A stretch of DNA of 64,000 nucleotides from Chryseobacterium sp. MYb264 (GCF_035974275.1 NZ_CP142422.1:3658001-3722000); one strand, 5' to 3'. Numbered from the stretch's first letter, positions 10,501 through 18,548 are shown. Translations and numbers: made by a program. The notes: generated from the letters alone by a model not told the origin.

Positions 10501-13500
10501 ATGCTGTAACGACATCTAATTATCTATACAGCAATAATCCTTCTGGTACGGGAACCGCCTATTATATAGGACGTCCCATATCCAAAACGCAAACCGTTCA
10601 GGCGTACGGAGATACCCAATCTGCCAAAGAAGAATATACCTATGAAAACAATCTGCTTAAAACCCTCAAGACCTGGAGTCGTAAAAATACCGACTATCTC
10701 CTTGAGACCTATCATTACGATGGTTTTGGAAATATGAGACAGAAAGTACTCGGCAACAGTATCGATTCCCAAGTCCGCACGATAACCTCACAGTATGATT
10801 CCAATGGAAGATTTGTTATAAAACAGACGGATCAATTGGGGTTGGAAACTGTTTTGGGGTATAATGATTGGGGACAGGTCATAAAAAAAATCGATCCTTT
10901 GGGAAATGTACTCACCAATACCTATAACGGCTGGGGTAAATTAATATCCTCCCATCATAGCTTAGAAGGCGAAACGTCCTACACTTATACAAAAGACGGA
11001 GATAATGCCGTGGTTACCAGTACGACCCCCGACGGTAACATATCGCAGGTGTACACCAATGTCTGGGGAGATGAATACAAAACAAAAACCAAAGCCTTCG
11101 GACAGGGAAAATTTAGCGCTAAAGAAATACAGTATGACGACCTTTTCAGAAAAATTAAAGAATCGGAGCCGTATTTTGAAGGGCAAACTTCCAGACAATG
11201 GAACGAGATTGCTTATGACGATTCAGTATTTCCGTCAAAAGTAACCGTCACTGCATTTAATGGAAAACAAACCCAAACCTCTGTTTCGGGCTCTACTACC
11301 ATCGTTAAAGAGATGAATGGATATGGAAGAACGACGTCTAAAACAGCGGATGCCCTCGGAAATATCATTTCCACTTCGGATCATGGCGGAACGGTTCAAT
11401 TCTCATACAATGCAGCAGGAGAGCAGATTCAGGCAAAATATGCAGAAAATATAGTGACGACATTATACGACTCCTGGGGAAGAAAGAAGGAGTTTAATGA
11501 TCCCTCAAACGGAATATACAAATATGAATATGACGGTTTGGGACAGGCAACAACAACCATAAGCCCGAAAGGAAGGAAAAAATATACCTATAACAACATC
11601 GGGCAAATTATTTTACAGGAAGAGCGATCAACAGTAGATGGAGGGCAAGCCACCAATAAGACCATTCATTTTACTTACAATCAGAAAAAAATGCTCACTG
11701 CAAAATCCGGAACGGCAAATGGAGAATCATTTTCGAACAGTTTTTCTTACGATTCTGCGGGAAGACTGCTATCGATGGTAGAAAATAGTTTTGGGAAAAA
11801 ATATTCTCAAAAAGATATTATCTATGACAGTAAAGGAAGGATTGTTTCCTACGAAAAAGAACTGCAGTCTTCGGGGATGGTCACCAAGGTTCAGATTGAG
11901 AATGTGTACAGCCCGTGGAGTGGCGACCTTTACCAGATAAAAGATAAGATATCGGGGAACGTGCTGTGGGAGCTCCAAACTGCAACAGCGAAAGGAGAAG
12001 TGCTTACTTCAAAACTGGGGAGTACCACGATCACAAATTCCTATCATCAGAATACCGGGTTTTTGGCAGGCATTAACCATTCATCGCAGGTAAAACCATC
12101 CATTCTTCAGATATCCTATTCTTTTGATGCCTTGAAAAATGAACTCAAGAGCAGAACTACAGGAGGAGATTTCAATATTGTAGAAGCCTTCGATTATGAT
12201 GAGAACAACCGTTTGATCAACTGGACAGATCCGGTGACCGGGACAAAACCTTCTGCCAACAGAAATACCTACGATGTCAAAGGCAGGATTACGGCAAACG
12301 ATCAGGTAGGAAACATCAGGTTCGAAAATTCGGCAAAGATCTACCAACCTACAGGAATGACCCTGAATGCTGCAGGAACTCAAAACTATAATGGTGATCT
12401 CATCCAGACGGTGATGTACAATGAGAATAATGATCCTGTGCATATCTTCGGTGAAAAAAATCAGGTCGCTTTTCAGTATGGGTTGGGCAATATGAGGCAA
12501 CGTGTAGATATCACTAAGAAAGTAAGCTACGGAGGGGAGCCTATTTCGGCTTTCAAAGCACCACGGCATGATGATGAGATTTGGGATCCCAACAATCACT
12601 GGAGAGGTACTTTTACTCATTTCTATAATGAGGATGGCAGCTTTCAGATTGTAAGAGATCAGAATACCAATCTCGAAAAGCATATTTTATATATTGGAGG
12701 GAACCCGTATGATGCCAATATTGTATATTTGAAAAAAGAAACAGAAAGCAGTGGATCTTATCGGTTTCTCCATAAAGATTATCTCGGAAGCATCCTTGCC
12801 ATAAGTGATGAAGCCGGGAATAAGCTGGAGCAGAGACATTATGATGCCTGGGGCAGTTTTACGCATCTTCAGCTGGCAGGAGGTCCTGTGGTGACCGATA
12901 AAAATACCATTGCCAATGCTGTTTTAATCATAGACCGAGGATACACCAGCCATGAGCATTTCCTGGGTGTGGGGATAATTCACATGAATGGCAGATTGTA
13001 TGATCCGCTTCTGAGAAGATTTTTAAGCGCTGATGAGCATATACAGGATCCCGCCAATACCCAGAATTATAATAAGTACGGGTATGTGCTGAACAACCCT
13101 TTGCTGTATAACGATCCCAGCGGTGAATATTTGGGCTTTATCATCGGGTTTGTCGCAGGAAGCTATATATCGGGAGTACAGGCGAATGGCGGAAATATGA
13201 ACCCTTTCACCTGGGACTGGAAGAATTCATGGTCTGCTGTTGTTGGAGGAGGTTTTGCGGGTGGAGCCATTGGGGCGGGCATACAGAATATCTCTGTTGC
13301 CGGAACCAAATTTATCCAAAACTCCATTGTTGGAGCCGCAGGAAGTATCTTCAACGGGATTGCCAATGGACAGAATGTCTTTAAAAGTGCCTTTATAGGA
13401 TTCTCCGGATTAAGCTACTCTTTTAATCTCTCCGGAAATACCCAAACCTCTACCGATGCTACAAGTGCAGGATATCGGTATATCATTTCTCCGGATTATA

Positions 13501-14054
13501 ATGCCGATACAAGGGATTACGGAAATGATGGACCACATCCTTTTACTAGATCGGAGATTAACATATTGTTAAGTGGTGGGCTTATAACAGCAGCCACAGC
13601 AAAGGTTTTATTATCCGGAGTAGCGTTAGAAGGAATAGGAGCCGGTACTGTTGCGACAGGAGCTGTCTCTTCTTCTATGACTTGGGGAACTTTTGCAACC
13701 GTACTTACCCGAGCACTTTCTATAGGAGCATTATTATCTATTAAAAATGATGCTCCACCACAAAGATATTATGTGTATGGAATTGCAGGAAAAGACGAAA
13801 TGGCGAAATTTGGAGTTACAAAACAAGATGATCCAATAAATCGACCGCAAAGTCAAATTCCAGGACTGAATAGAGACTATGCAGCATTTGGTCCCCATAG
13901 TTGGAAATTCTTAAAAGGACCTGTTGATAGGAATACAGCATTCATTTATGAAAAGTATTATGTGTGGGCATATACTGAAAATGCTGGTATTAAGCCATAT
14001 GCTCAAAAATATCCATATCCTGATGCTATTATAAGATTTAATAAGAAACATTAA
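7542..14054 (+). CDS. SpvB/RHS-repeat polymorphic toxin with putative GIY-YIG-like nuclease tip
   Basis: This 2170-residue protein has a signal peptide (to about residue 25), then an SpvB-type N-terminal domain (VDVNTAGQLVFNLPIALPPG, YTSGASNGIAGYGWNIAG). FG-GAP-like calcium motifs follow at about 472 (DIDGDGVPEV), 543 (DFNGDGISD), 608 (DFNGDGLAD) and 667 (DINRDGKSD). Many YD repeats run from about 1000 to 1800, and the RHS core (YDPLLRRFLSADEHIQDP ... YNDPSGEY) lies at about 1820-1863. A Gly/Ala-rich linker then leads to a C-terminal domain (about 2075-2170) with YYVYGI, KFGVTKQ, R2101 and E2137, arranged as in GIY-YIG/URI nucleases (inference). The protein is probably a secreted antibacterial toxin cage. 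Two candidate immunity genes follow immediately. Confidence 0.88.
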   Translation: MNFYHKIKRFLGSLILCCISIAGIAQTIEPPKFYDTRGNVDVNTAGQLVFNLPIALPPGIKNIAPKVDLVYTSGASNGIAGYGWNIAGIHAISRVGKNIEKDGEMKVIELDYSDFYDFNGQRLILKSGEYGKEGAEYVTENFSNTKIKSVGAVAGQQWKGPEYWEVTFADGTQAWYGAISSGNSNARTPLEYNIVKSKDVQGNYITYTYAQPTGKNVAVISSIKWGGNETLGKPHFNEILFNYNVGVNRGVIEQSYLNGVSFVQDRLLSNIVVKTKNSQYRKYAIIYKTEDTKYQFVDKIQEYNAEDQPANPIEFIRQENRPNNGNVGASEHIHELFLSGDFRGMHRTDFIIKRQTANGQYHYYLQSTEGERYVGPHDIFRNAAAITIKDANGIVDSKQGIVAYSVDNTTRNLTITYYLIDFTKPANVNSLYVVATKVIPRNQWDESEDNYGQDSNYSYDKTTIIRKIISYDIDGDGVPEVLIEKHNNTETRRCTPFSENHIPTEEECQRGNYNEYKYIVLKQQDHAFPHFEFIFDNSDKVFFGDFNGDGISDIGKSIGLNSSTLINGETVPLNSFSAFNLRKNAQGNLGLVQVFSADFSGVSSETQIGDFNGDGLADLFVRTNVKDHYIINLNTGKTFVKLPYFTGFNATESSVTQKNGYYSVAKVLDINRDGKSDIVNFSSSYNITSSGSATSTYTIRVSQNEGYANDKIKFSSNTPFISNYNAPFIFRDIVGLSQNDFHIYTPPSSQKSLGRIFELYYPSNLRESPIMGIKQGNIETRVEYKSDAILYARAYKPIKKQQYPLMELENTNSQMVSAIYQTHRGDNSRSTGRAKHFCYRGLIINLHNKRMVGFQQQASSSWYFIAYGLPHIPVWSGIETDPLKEGVPVKEWSIRTKDKDKIFPTDISENNTQLLSFKATTYQIDKLLNGQVVTTIPTTDKAKIVTAVLPKTNRGKDFLTGNIAEASTTYGEFYLPSQTVSRINNSYAVTTSNYLYSNNPSGTGTAYYIGRPISKTQTVQAYGDTQSAKEEYTYENNLLKTLKTWSRKNTDYLLETYHYDGFGNMRQKVLGNSIDSQVRTITSQYDSNGRFVIKQTDQLGLETVLGYNDWGQVIKKIDPLGNVLTNTYNGWGKLISSHHSLEGETSYTYTKDGDNAVVTSTTPDGNISQVYTNVWGDEYKTKTKAFGQGKFSAKEIQYDDLFRKIKESEPYFEGQTSRQWNEIAYDDSVFPSKVTVTAFNGKQTQTSVSGSTTIVKEMNGYGRTTSKTADALGNIISTSDHGGTVQFSYNAAGEQIQAKYAENIVTTLYDSWGRKKEFNDPSNGIYKYEYDGLGQATTTISPKGRKKYTYNNIGQIILQEERSTVDGGQATNKTIHFTYNQKKMLTAKSGTANGESFSNSFSYDSAGRLLSMVENSFGKKYSQKDIIYDSKGRIVSYEKELQSSGMVTKVQIENVYSPWSGDLYQIKDKISGNVLWELQTATAKGEVLTSKLGSTTITNSYHQNTGFLAGINHSSQVKPSILQISYSFDALKNELKSRTTGGDFNIVEAFDYDENNRLINWTDPVTGTKPSANRNTYDVKGRITANDQVGNIRFENSAKIYQPTGMTLNAAGTQNYNGDLIQTVMYNENNDPVHIFGEKNQVAFQYGLGNMRQRVDITKKVSYGGEPISAFKAPRHDDEIWDPNNHWRGTFTHFYNEDGSFQIVRDQNTNLEKHILYIGGNPYDANIVYLKKETESSGSYRFLHKDYLGSILAISDEAGNKLEQRHYDAWGSFTHLQLAGGPVVTDKNTIANAVLIIDRGYTSHEHFLGVGIIHMNGRLYDPLLRRFLSADEHIQDPANTQNYNKYGYVLNNPLLYNDPSGEYLGFIIGFVAGSYISGVQANGGNMNPFTWDWKNSWSAVVGGGFAGGAIGAGIQNISVAGTKFIQNSIVGAAGSIFNGIANGQNVFKSAFIGFSGLSYSFNLSGNTQTSTDATSAGYRYIISPDYNADTRDYGNDGPHPFTRSEINILLSGGLITAATAKVLLSGVALEGIGAGTVATGAVSSSMTWGTFATVLTRALSIGALLSIKNDAPPQRYYVYGIAGKDEMAKFGVTKQDDPINRPQSQIPGLNRDYAAFGPHSWKFLKGPVDRNTAFIYEKYYVWAYTENAGIKPYAQKYPYPDAIIRFNKKH

Positions 14055-14064
14055 ATAAAAATAA

Positions 14065-14751
14065 ATGAAAAATATTTGGTTTACCATGTATGTATTACCT
14101 AAGCACAATGATAAATATATTAGATTGGGTAATTATAGGACATTGCTTGAAATTCTTATGATTCCAGCTATCCAGAATAAAATTAATAGAAATAAAAAAG
14201 CTCAAAAAATTATGTTTTGTCTTATTCCAGAAATGGATGAAGATTTAATAGATAGCTTCCGCTCTAATTATTTTAATAAGGAAAGGCTAAATGGAGGTAT
14301 TATCAATTTTAATGCAACATCAAAAGGAATAAATTGGAATAGCTATACAGATCAAGAAAGGAAAGATTTTCTGATTGAAAAATGGAAAGTTCTATTCGCA
14401 AATTTATCAGATGATTATTTTGTAGTAGATAAATCTGAGATCATCGATTCATTAGAAAAACTGAGAAAAGAAGATTGGAAGCAAACCAGTCTCTTATTCA
14501 AGAAAAGACTAAAGTACAACAGAGAAGCTTACAGTGTTGTCATGGATATTTCGGTGGAAAGAGCAAAGCTTGCTTTGGTAAGAGATTCTGATGAAAAATG
14601 TTTTGTTCTTAAAGAATATGAAGAAGTCTGGAGAATAATGACAGATGCTAATTTCAAAAATTTCAAGCTTGATGGAGATATTTTATCATTTGAGAATAAA
14701 ACCTTCTTTTTGGAACCTGAAGTTTTTGATTTGAGAGAACTAATAAAATGA
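14065..14751 (+). CDS. Candidate immunity protein 1 (paralogue of the next gene)
   Basis: This 228-residue cytosolic protein has no signal peptide and begins 10 bp after the toxin gene, the position of immunity genes in polymorphic toxin loci. It shares length and many blocks with the next gene: NIWFT at the N-terminus, NYRTLLE, a Lys-rich helix, EKWKVLF-x-NLSDDYF, and the C-terminal YSVV-x-D and LALVRDSD. I do not recognise a named family. The role as antidote to the nuclease tip of the preceding protein is inferred from position only. Base composition is visibly more AT-rich than the RHS body. Confidence 0.7.
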   Translation: MKNIWFTMYVLPKHNDKYIRLGNYRTLLEILMIPAIQNKINRNKKAQKIMFCLIPEMDEDLIDSFRSNYFNKERLNGGIINFNATSKGINWNSYTDQERKDFLIEKWKVLFANLSDDYFVVDKSEIIDSLEKLRKEDWKQTSLLFKKRLKYNREAYSVVMDISVERAKLALVRDSDEKCFVLKEYEEVWRIMTDANFKNFKLDGDILSFENKTFFLEPEVFDLRELIK

Positions 14752-14757
14752 TGTTGA

Positions 14758-15444
14758 ATGAGAAATATTTGGTTTACAATATATACAGGTTCAGTTGAAA
14801 ATTATTCTGGAATAGCTAATTACCGTACTCTGCTTGAGAAGCTACTAATCTCCGTTATTCAGGATAAAATCAATAGAGAAAAAAAGATTCAAAAGTATAT
14901 ATTGATGTTTTCTAATAATATTGAGGTCGATAATATTGAACTTTTTAAAGACCTGCATTATGAAAAGAAAGTAAGAGATGGGATAGTTAGTCTCGATGTC
15001 TCCACAAAACATATTGATTGGAATAACCTTTCAGAACAGGAAAAAAAAGATTTTTTAATCGAAAAATGGAAGGTTCTTTTTAATAATCTTTCAGACGATT
15101 ATTTCTTAACTGATAAATCAGAAGTAATTGCATCTTTAGAAGATCTTAAAACTCAAGAATGGCGAATAACAAGTTCGCCATTCAAAAAAAAGGTAAAATA
15201 TAATAAGGAGAATTATTCAGTGGTGATTGATCTGTCAACGCAAAGAGCGCAATTGGCTTTGGTGAGAGATTCGGATCAAGAATGGTATGCCCTCCGAGAT
15301 TTTGAAACAAGTATGATTCATACCAATGCTTATTTTAAAGGTTTTACATTGGAAGGAGATAAGTTGACTTTTCTTTATAAAAATTTCTTTAATGCGATGT
15401 TTAAATCCCCGCCGGTATTCAATTTAAAAGAGTGTATTGTATAG
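14758..15444 (+). CDS. Candidate immunity protein 2 (paralogue of the previous gene)
   Basis: This is a second 228-residue protein, 6 bp downstream of its paralogue and clearly homologous along its whole length (NIWFTIYT, NYRTLLEKL, EKWKVLFNNLSDDYF, LALVRDSDQEW). Tandem immunity paralogues often result from past toxin exchanges, so one of the pair may protect against a related toxin that is no longer encoded here (inference). It has no signal peptide and no recognised domain. It is followed by a REP-like element and the second copy of the promoter block. Confidence 0.7.
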   Translation: MRNIWFTIYTGSVENYSGIANYRTLLEKLLISVIQDKINREKKIQKYILMFSNNIEVDNIELFKDLHYEKKVRDGIVSLDVSTKHIDWNNLSEQEKKDFLIEKWKVLFNNLSDDYFLTDKSEVIASLEDLKTQEWRITSSPFKKKVKYNKENYSVVIDLSTQRAQLALVRDSDQEWYALRDFETSMIHTNAYFKGFTLEGDKLTFLYKNFFNAMFKSPPVFNLKECIV

Positions 15445-15452
15445 ATCATTTG

Positions 15453-15586
15453 ATTTACCTTATAAACCCCGCAGGGGTTAAATATCAGTAGCGTCGGGTG
15501 AAACCCGATGTATACGTATTCCATGATGTTATAACCCTGAAAGGGTTAAGTAATTTAAAGGAAATTTCAAAGATAAAATGGTATAA
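15453..15586. repeat. REP-like palindromic repeat, copy A
   Basis: About 134 bp are shared with 21409-21531. The core TCAGTAGCGTCGGGTGAAAC is followed by CCATGATGTTATA. It contains three short hairpins built on G/C runs: AACCCC/GGGGTT, CGGGTGAAACCCG and AACCCTGAAAGGGTT. It has no reading frame. The first hairpin is missing from copy B. It abuts the duplicated promoter block that begins at 15590. Confidence 0.8.
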
Positions 15587-15589
15587 AAT

Positions 15590-16015
15590 GTCGGAGAAAA
15601 CTCTCCGACCTTTCTTTTTTGAAATTGCTTAATCGGGTTTTGACATCGAATTGATATTAAAATATTGAAAAATGATATCCTTCCTACGTTATTTGGTGAA
15701 GCTAAAATTTCTAAAATGACGATTTTTTGAAATTTTAGGGGTAAATTTCTATTTATGCTATTTTTTTTAGACCTTTTTCTACGAAAAAAAAATGTGTTTC
15801 GTGTTTTTTTTCTATAAATTTTAAATTGATCAATAATTTCCGCTTTTAAAAATTCAAAATATTAAATAAAAAGCATTTATTTGTGGTTTTAATTTGTTAT
15901 TTAGTTTAAATTGTTGTGGAAAAACAAATTGAAATCTAGTAATAATGAGGAAAAAATTATTTTCGCTAATGTCCTTGTCTGTGGTGTTCTTAGGATTTTC
16001 ACAGACCCATGTATA
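15590..16015. repeat. Duplicated promoter/leader block, copy 2
   Basis: This is the near-identical second copy of 6707-7130. Differences seen include A/T-tract lengths and single substitutions such as CTTGGGA to CTTAGGA. It ends at GTATA inside the copied signal-peptide sequence and is fused there to unrelated toxin-fragment DNA. Any promoter active in copy 1 would be carried here too. Confidence 0.93.
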
Positions 16016-16016
16016 A
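15945..16016 (+). pseudogene. Truncated 5' end of the small T9SS-tailed gene (signal peptide only)
   Basis: The start codon and 23 codons of the gene at 7060 are copied exactly at protein level (ending FSQTHV). The reading frame then meets TAA at 16014-16016, because the downstream sequence is foreign. What remains is a signal-peptide-sized leader. Its stop overlaps the start codon of the orphan toxin frame (ATG at 16009), a geometry that could allow translational coupling. Confidence 0.85.
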
Positions 16017-16674
16017 ATATACTAATGGGGGTTGGGAAGGTTTGACAAAAAATATTTTACTTAATTATATTCAAAGTAATTTCTGCCCAGAATGTTCATC
16101 TGGTTCTCTTCAACGAAAAGCGGGTCTGATGTTTGAAAGTGCTTTTAATGCTATTATGACTACAGATTTGGCTTCATTTAATTATACGAATAATAATAAT
16201 AGAATTGGAGGAATGTATAAGAACAGACCGAGAAATACAATTCCTGATGGAGTCTACGATTTGGTGCGGGATGAGATAGAATACAGAAAGGATAATTTTA
16301 AATTAGGTCCTTTTAATATTAGAATTCCTATTCCTACAGGAATAAATACGCAAAAGTTCCCAAGTGTACTGTATGCTGAAGTAAAGGCAATGGATGGTAC
16401 TTTATATACCAGCTCCAATCAGGGGCAATTATCAGCCATGATTACCTCAATGCATACTAATAATGGGGTTAATAGCTATGGAGGACAGTTTTTGATAGGG
16501 ACAACTTCCGACACTGTAATTTCTTCAGGTATTTATTCATTAGGAGCCAGCTTCGGTAAAAGCGCCATTAGTATTGTTCACATGACCAGCCAATACAGGA
16601 TAATATCAGGAGCGATGCAGATCAGGTTTTCTCAAGGGTGGTTCGGAACAACAAGTGCAACCTTTCTTAAATAA
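16009..16674 (+). CDS. Orphan PD-(D/E)XK nuclease-toxin cassette (headless)
   Basis: The 221-residue frame starts exactly at the duplication junction (MYKYTNGGWEG) and has no signal peptide, RHS core or repeats. Motifs fit a restriction-endonuclease-fold toxin domain: E43 in an early helix (MFESAF), D80 in NTIPDGVYD, then E124-V-K126 in YAEVKAMD, and Q138/Q140 in the following helix. A CPEC pair lies at 27-30. Such domains normally form the C-terminal tip of a polymorphic toxin, so this is probably a displaced or silent cassette. It could be expressed from the copied promoter. A candidate immunity gene follows after 6 bp. Confidence 0.7.
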   Translation: MYKYTNGGWEGLTKNILLNYIQSNFCPECSSGSLQRKAGLMFESAFNAIMTTDLASFNYTNNNNRIGGMYKNRPRNTIPDGVYDLVRDEIEYRKDNFKLGPFNIRIPIPTGINTQKFPSVLYAEVKAMDGTLYTSSNQGQLSAMITSMHTNNGVNSYGGQFLIGTTSDTVISSGIYSLGASFGKSAISIVHMTSQYRIISGAMQIRFSQGWFGTTSATFLK

Positions 16675-16680
16675 TTTATT

Positions 16681-17406
16681 ATGAAAAATATATTAATAGT
16701 ATTTCTTTTTTTAATTCTAAAAACAAATAGCATAATGGCACAAGACAATTTTAAGGTTTTAACAAAAGATGAAGAGCAAGCAAAATATAATTTAAGGGAT
16801 TTAAAATTTTATAAGATGTCCCCATATAATGAAAGTCTTGCTTACTTTATTGATGATCGTAGTTTACTTGTTCTGCAAAATTTTCCGGCAGCTGAACATT
16901 CTTTGATACTCAGTATTTCTGATTTTGACCATAATAAATTTCCTTTACTCCCTGAAAATGATACTCCTTACTATGGATGTAAGGAATTAATCAATAGGGA
17001 AAATTTCACAAAGGAAAATATGTTGAAGATCTTAAATGAACTTAATTTTGTCTATGATGAAGAAACGTTGTATATGGATGCAGAAAAATTTAATAAGAAG
17101 CTTTCTCGAAATGATAAAATAAAGTTTTTTATTCCCATGTTATATTTTATCGGTGAAAACCTACACAAAATTTGTCCGAATGCAGAGTGGCAATTTTATA
17201 CTCTTAATTATTTTCATCCATTTTGTGAAGCAGGTCTTTATTATGAGAAACGACAATTTTCCTTCTATGATTTAAATTTATTGTTAGAGGATAAACTTTT
17301 ACGTGATAAGAATTTAACATTTAGAAGTATCTACAAAAAAATTCAAAAAAAATTATTAAAGGATAAAGAATTATGGTGGGACTTTGGGAATGTTAAAGGT
17401 GACTGA
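16681..17406 (+). CDS. Candidate immunity protein for the orphan nuclease toxin
   Basis: This 241-residue protein lies 6 bp after the orphan toxin frame. It may begin at 16681 with a signal-peptide-like stretch (MKNILIVFLFLILKTNSIMAQ) or at the internal Met at 16735, which gives a cytosolic protein starting MAQDNF. The decayed paralogue downstream starts MSQKY and aligns with the internal start, which favours the shorter form; the ending MAQ also suits a real signal peptide, so this is unresolved. Shared blocks with the paralogue are DNTPYY, KENMLKILNELNFVY, DAEKF and an aromatic-rich C-terminal half. No named family is recognised. Confidence 0.65.
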   Translation: MKNILIVFLFLILKTNSIMAQDNFKVLTKDEEQAKYNLRDLKFYKMSPYNESLAYFIDDRSLLVLQNFPAAEHSLILSISDFDHNKFPLLPENDTPYYGCKELINRENFTKENMLKILNELNFVYDEETLYMDAEKFNKKLSRNDKIKFFIPMLYFIGENLHKICPNAEWQFYTLNYFHPFCEAGLYYEKRQFSFYDLNLLLEDKLLRDKNLTFRSIYKKIQKKLLKDKELWWDFGNVKGD

Positions 17407-17424
17407 TCTAAATTAATTCCATAC

Positions 17425-17453
17425 AGCAAAAGTGGGTAAATCCTGCTTTTGCT
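17425..17453 (+). terminator. Hairpin after the candidate immunity gene
   Basis: AGCAAAAG pairs with CTTTTGCT, with an inner GG/CC extension, followed by TTAATTTT. It is located 19 bp after the stop codon. Confidence 0.5.
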
Positions 17454-17477
17454 TTAATTTTAAAATTTAATATTGTG

Positions 17478-18161
17478 ATGAGTCAGAAATACATAACAAT
17501 CAATAAAGAGTAAGCTTTTAATAAATATCCTTTGGAAGCTCTACAGATAATAGAGCGTCAGTCAGAGTATAATCTTGCAACAGCAACTCTAGTTGAAGAT
17601 AATTTATATCTACTAGAACCGATGGAAGGAGATCTAAGTATTTTGGCGTCTAAAGAAGTATATGAGAAAATGTTTTCCAATAATAGTTTCCCTTTATTCA
17701 CAGATAATAATACTCCTTATTACAGGTATAAAGCATTGATGAATAAAGAAGGATTTATAAAAGAGAATATGTTGAGGATATTAAATGAACTCAATTTTGT
17801 ATATAAGCCGGATACATTCTATGCCGATGCGGAAAAATTTGTGAAAACACTTTCCATAGAAGATAAGATTAAATTTATTATTCCCATTCAATATTTTATG
17901 GGTGAAGACTTCCGTAAAATAAGTCCCGAAGCAGAATGGGAATTTAATATCCGATGTTATTTTCAACCTTTTTTTGAGCCATGTCTTTATTATAAGACCT
18001 ATAATTTTGATTTTTATGATATCAATTTGTTGTTAAGGGAAAAATTGTTTAAAGATCGAAACATAACATTTAAAACTATTATAAAAAAGGAAAACTTCAG
18101 ATTTCTTCGAGGTTTTCCGGTATTTATTTTTATAGGTCACAAGATACTTTCATATTCATAA
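17478..18161 (+). pseudogene. Decayed second immunity-like gene (in-frame stop, altered C-terminus)
   Basis: An ATG at 17478 starts MSQKYITINKE, then TAA at 17511-17513, and the same frame continues AFNKYPLEALQIIE and onward to 18161. Alignment with the intact neighbour (KDEEQAKYN) indicates that the TAA replaced a Gln codon (CAA to TAA). After the stop only a TTG at 17532 could restart translation. The rest matches the neighbour (DNNTPYY, KENMLRILNELNFVY, DAEKF, FYDINLLL) until about 18087, where similarity ends and an unrelated tail (FRFLRGFPVFIF) follows. It is most likely a non-functional duplicate of the candidate immunity gene. Confidence 0.75.
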
Positions 18162-18285
18162 AATACGGTTTGAAACGGATTTATCGCTTATTTTTTCTCT
18201 CGCAGATTTCTCCGATTTGGCAGATGATGAAAAATAAATCTGCTTTATCTGTTAAATCTGCGTGAATAAATACTTTGTCAATATG

Positions 18286-18548
18286 TATTTAACGTGAACT
18301 CGATGGTATTTCCCTTGTTTTCAGTTTGTTAAATTTAATGAATAGTGAATTTTGCTTTACAAGTGAATTTACGCACGGCTAAGATTGACCATTGACTCGA
18401 AGAAATTCACGATTCACAATTCACCAACCCTCATCTGTTGGGTCTTAAAGGGCTACTTTTTCGTTCTGTTGACAAGAAAAATCCAGCTTCCAACTTCTAT
18501 CTTCCAGCTCTTTAACTCATGTTTTTTTCATCGAATTCACGTTAAATA
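18286..18548. repeat. 263-bp segment bounded by 20-bp inverted repeats
   Basis: TATTTAACGTGAACTCGATG at 18286-18305 is matched as an inverted repeat (19 of 20) by CATCGAATTCACGTTAAATA at 18529-18548. The arms are about 220 bp apart, too far for a simple terminator, and the interior is non-coding. No target duplication is visible. It ends exactly at the stop codon of the META gene. The remaining intergenic DNA to its left (18162-18285) holds degenerate CGCAGATTT-type sequence and no gene. Confidence 0.55.

Noticed and set aside
12081..12683. 200-codon minus-strand frame within the RHS gene
   Set aside because: It is a shadow of the well-supported RHS coding frame, with no start context or domain.
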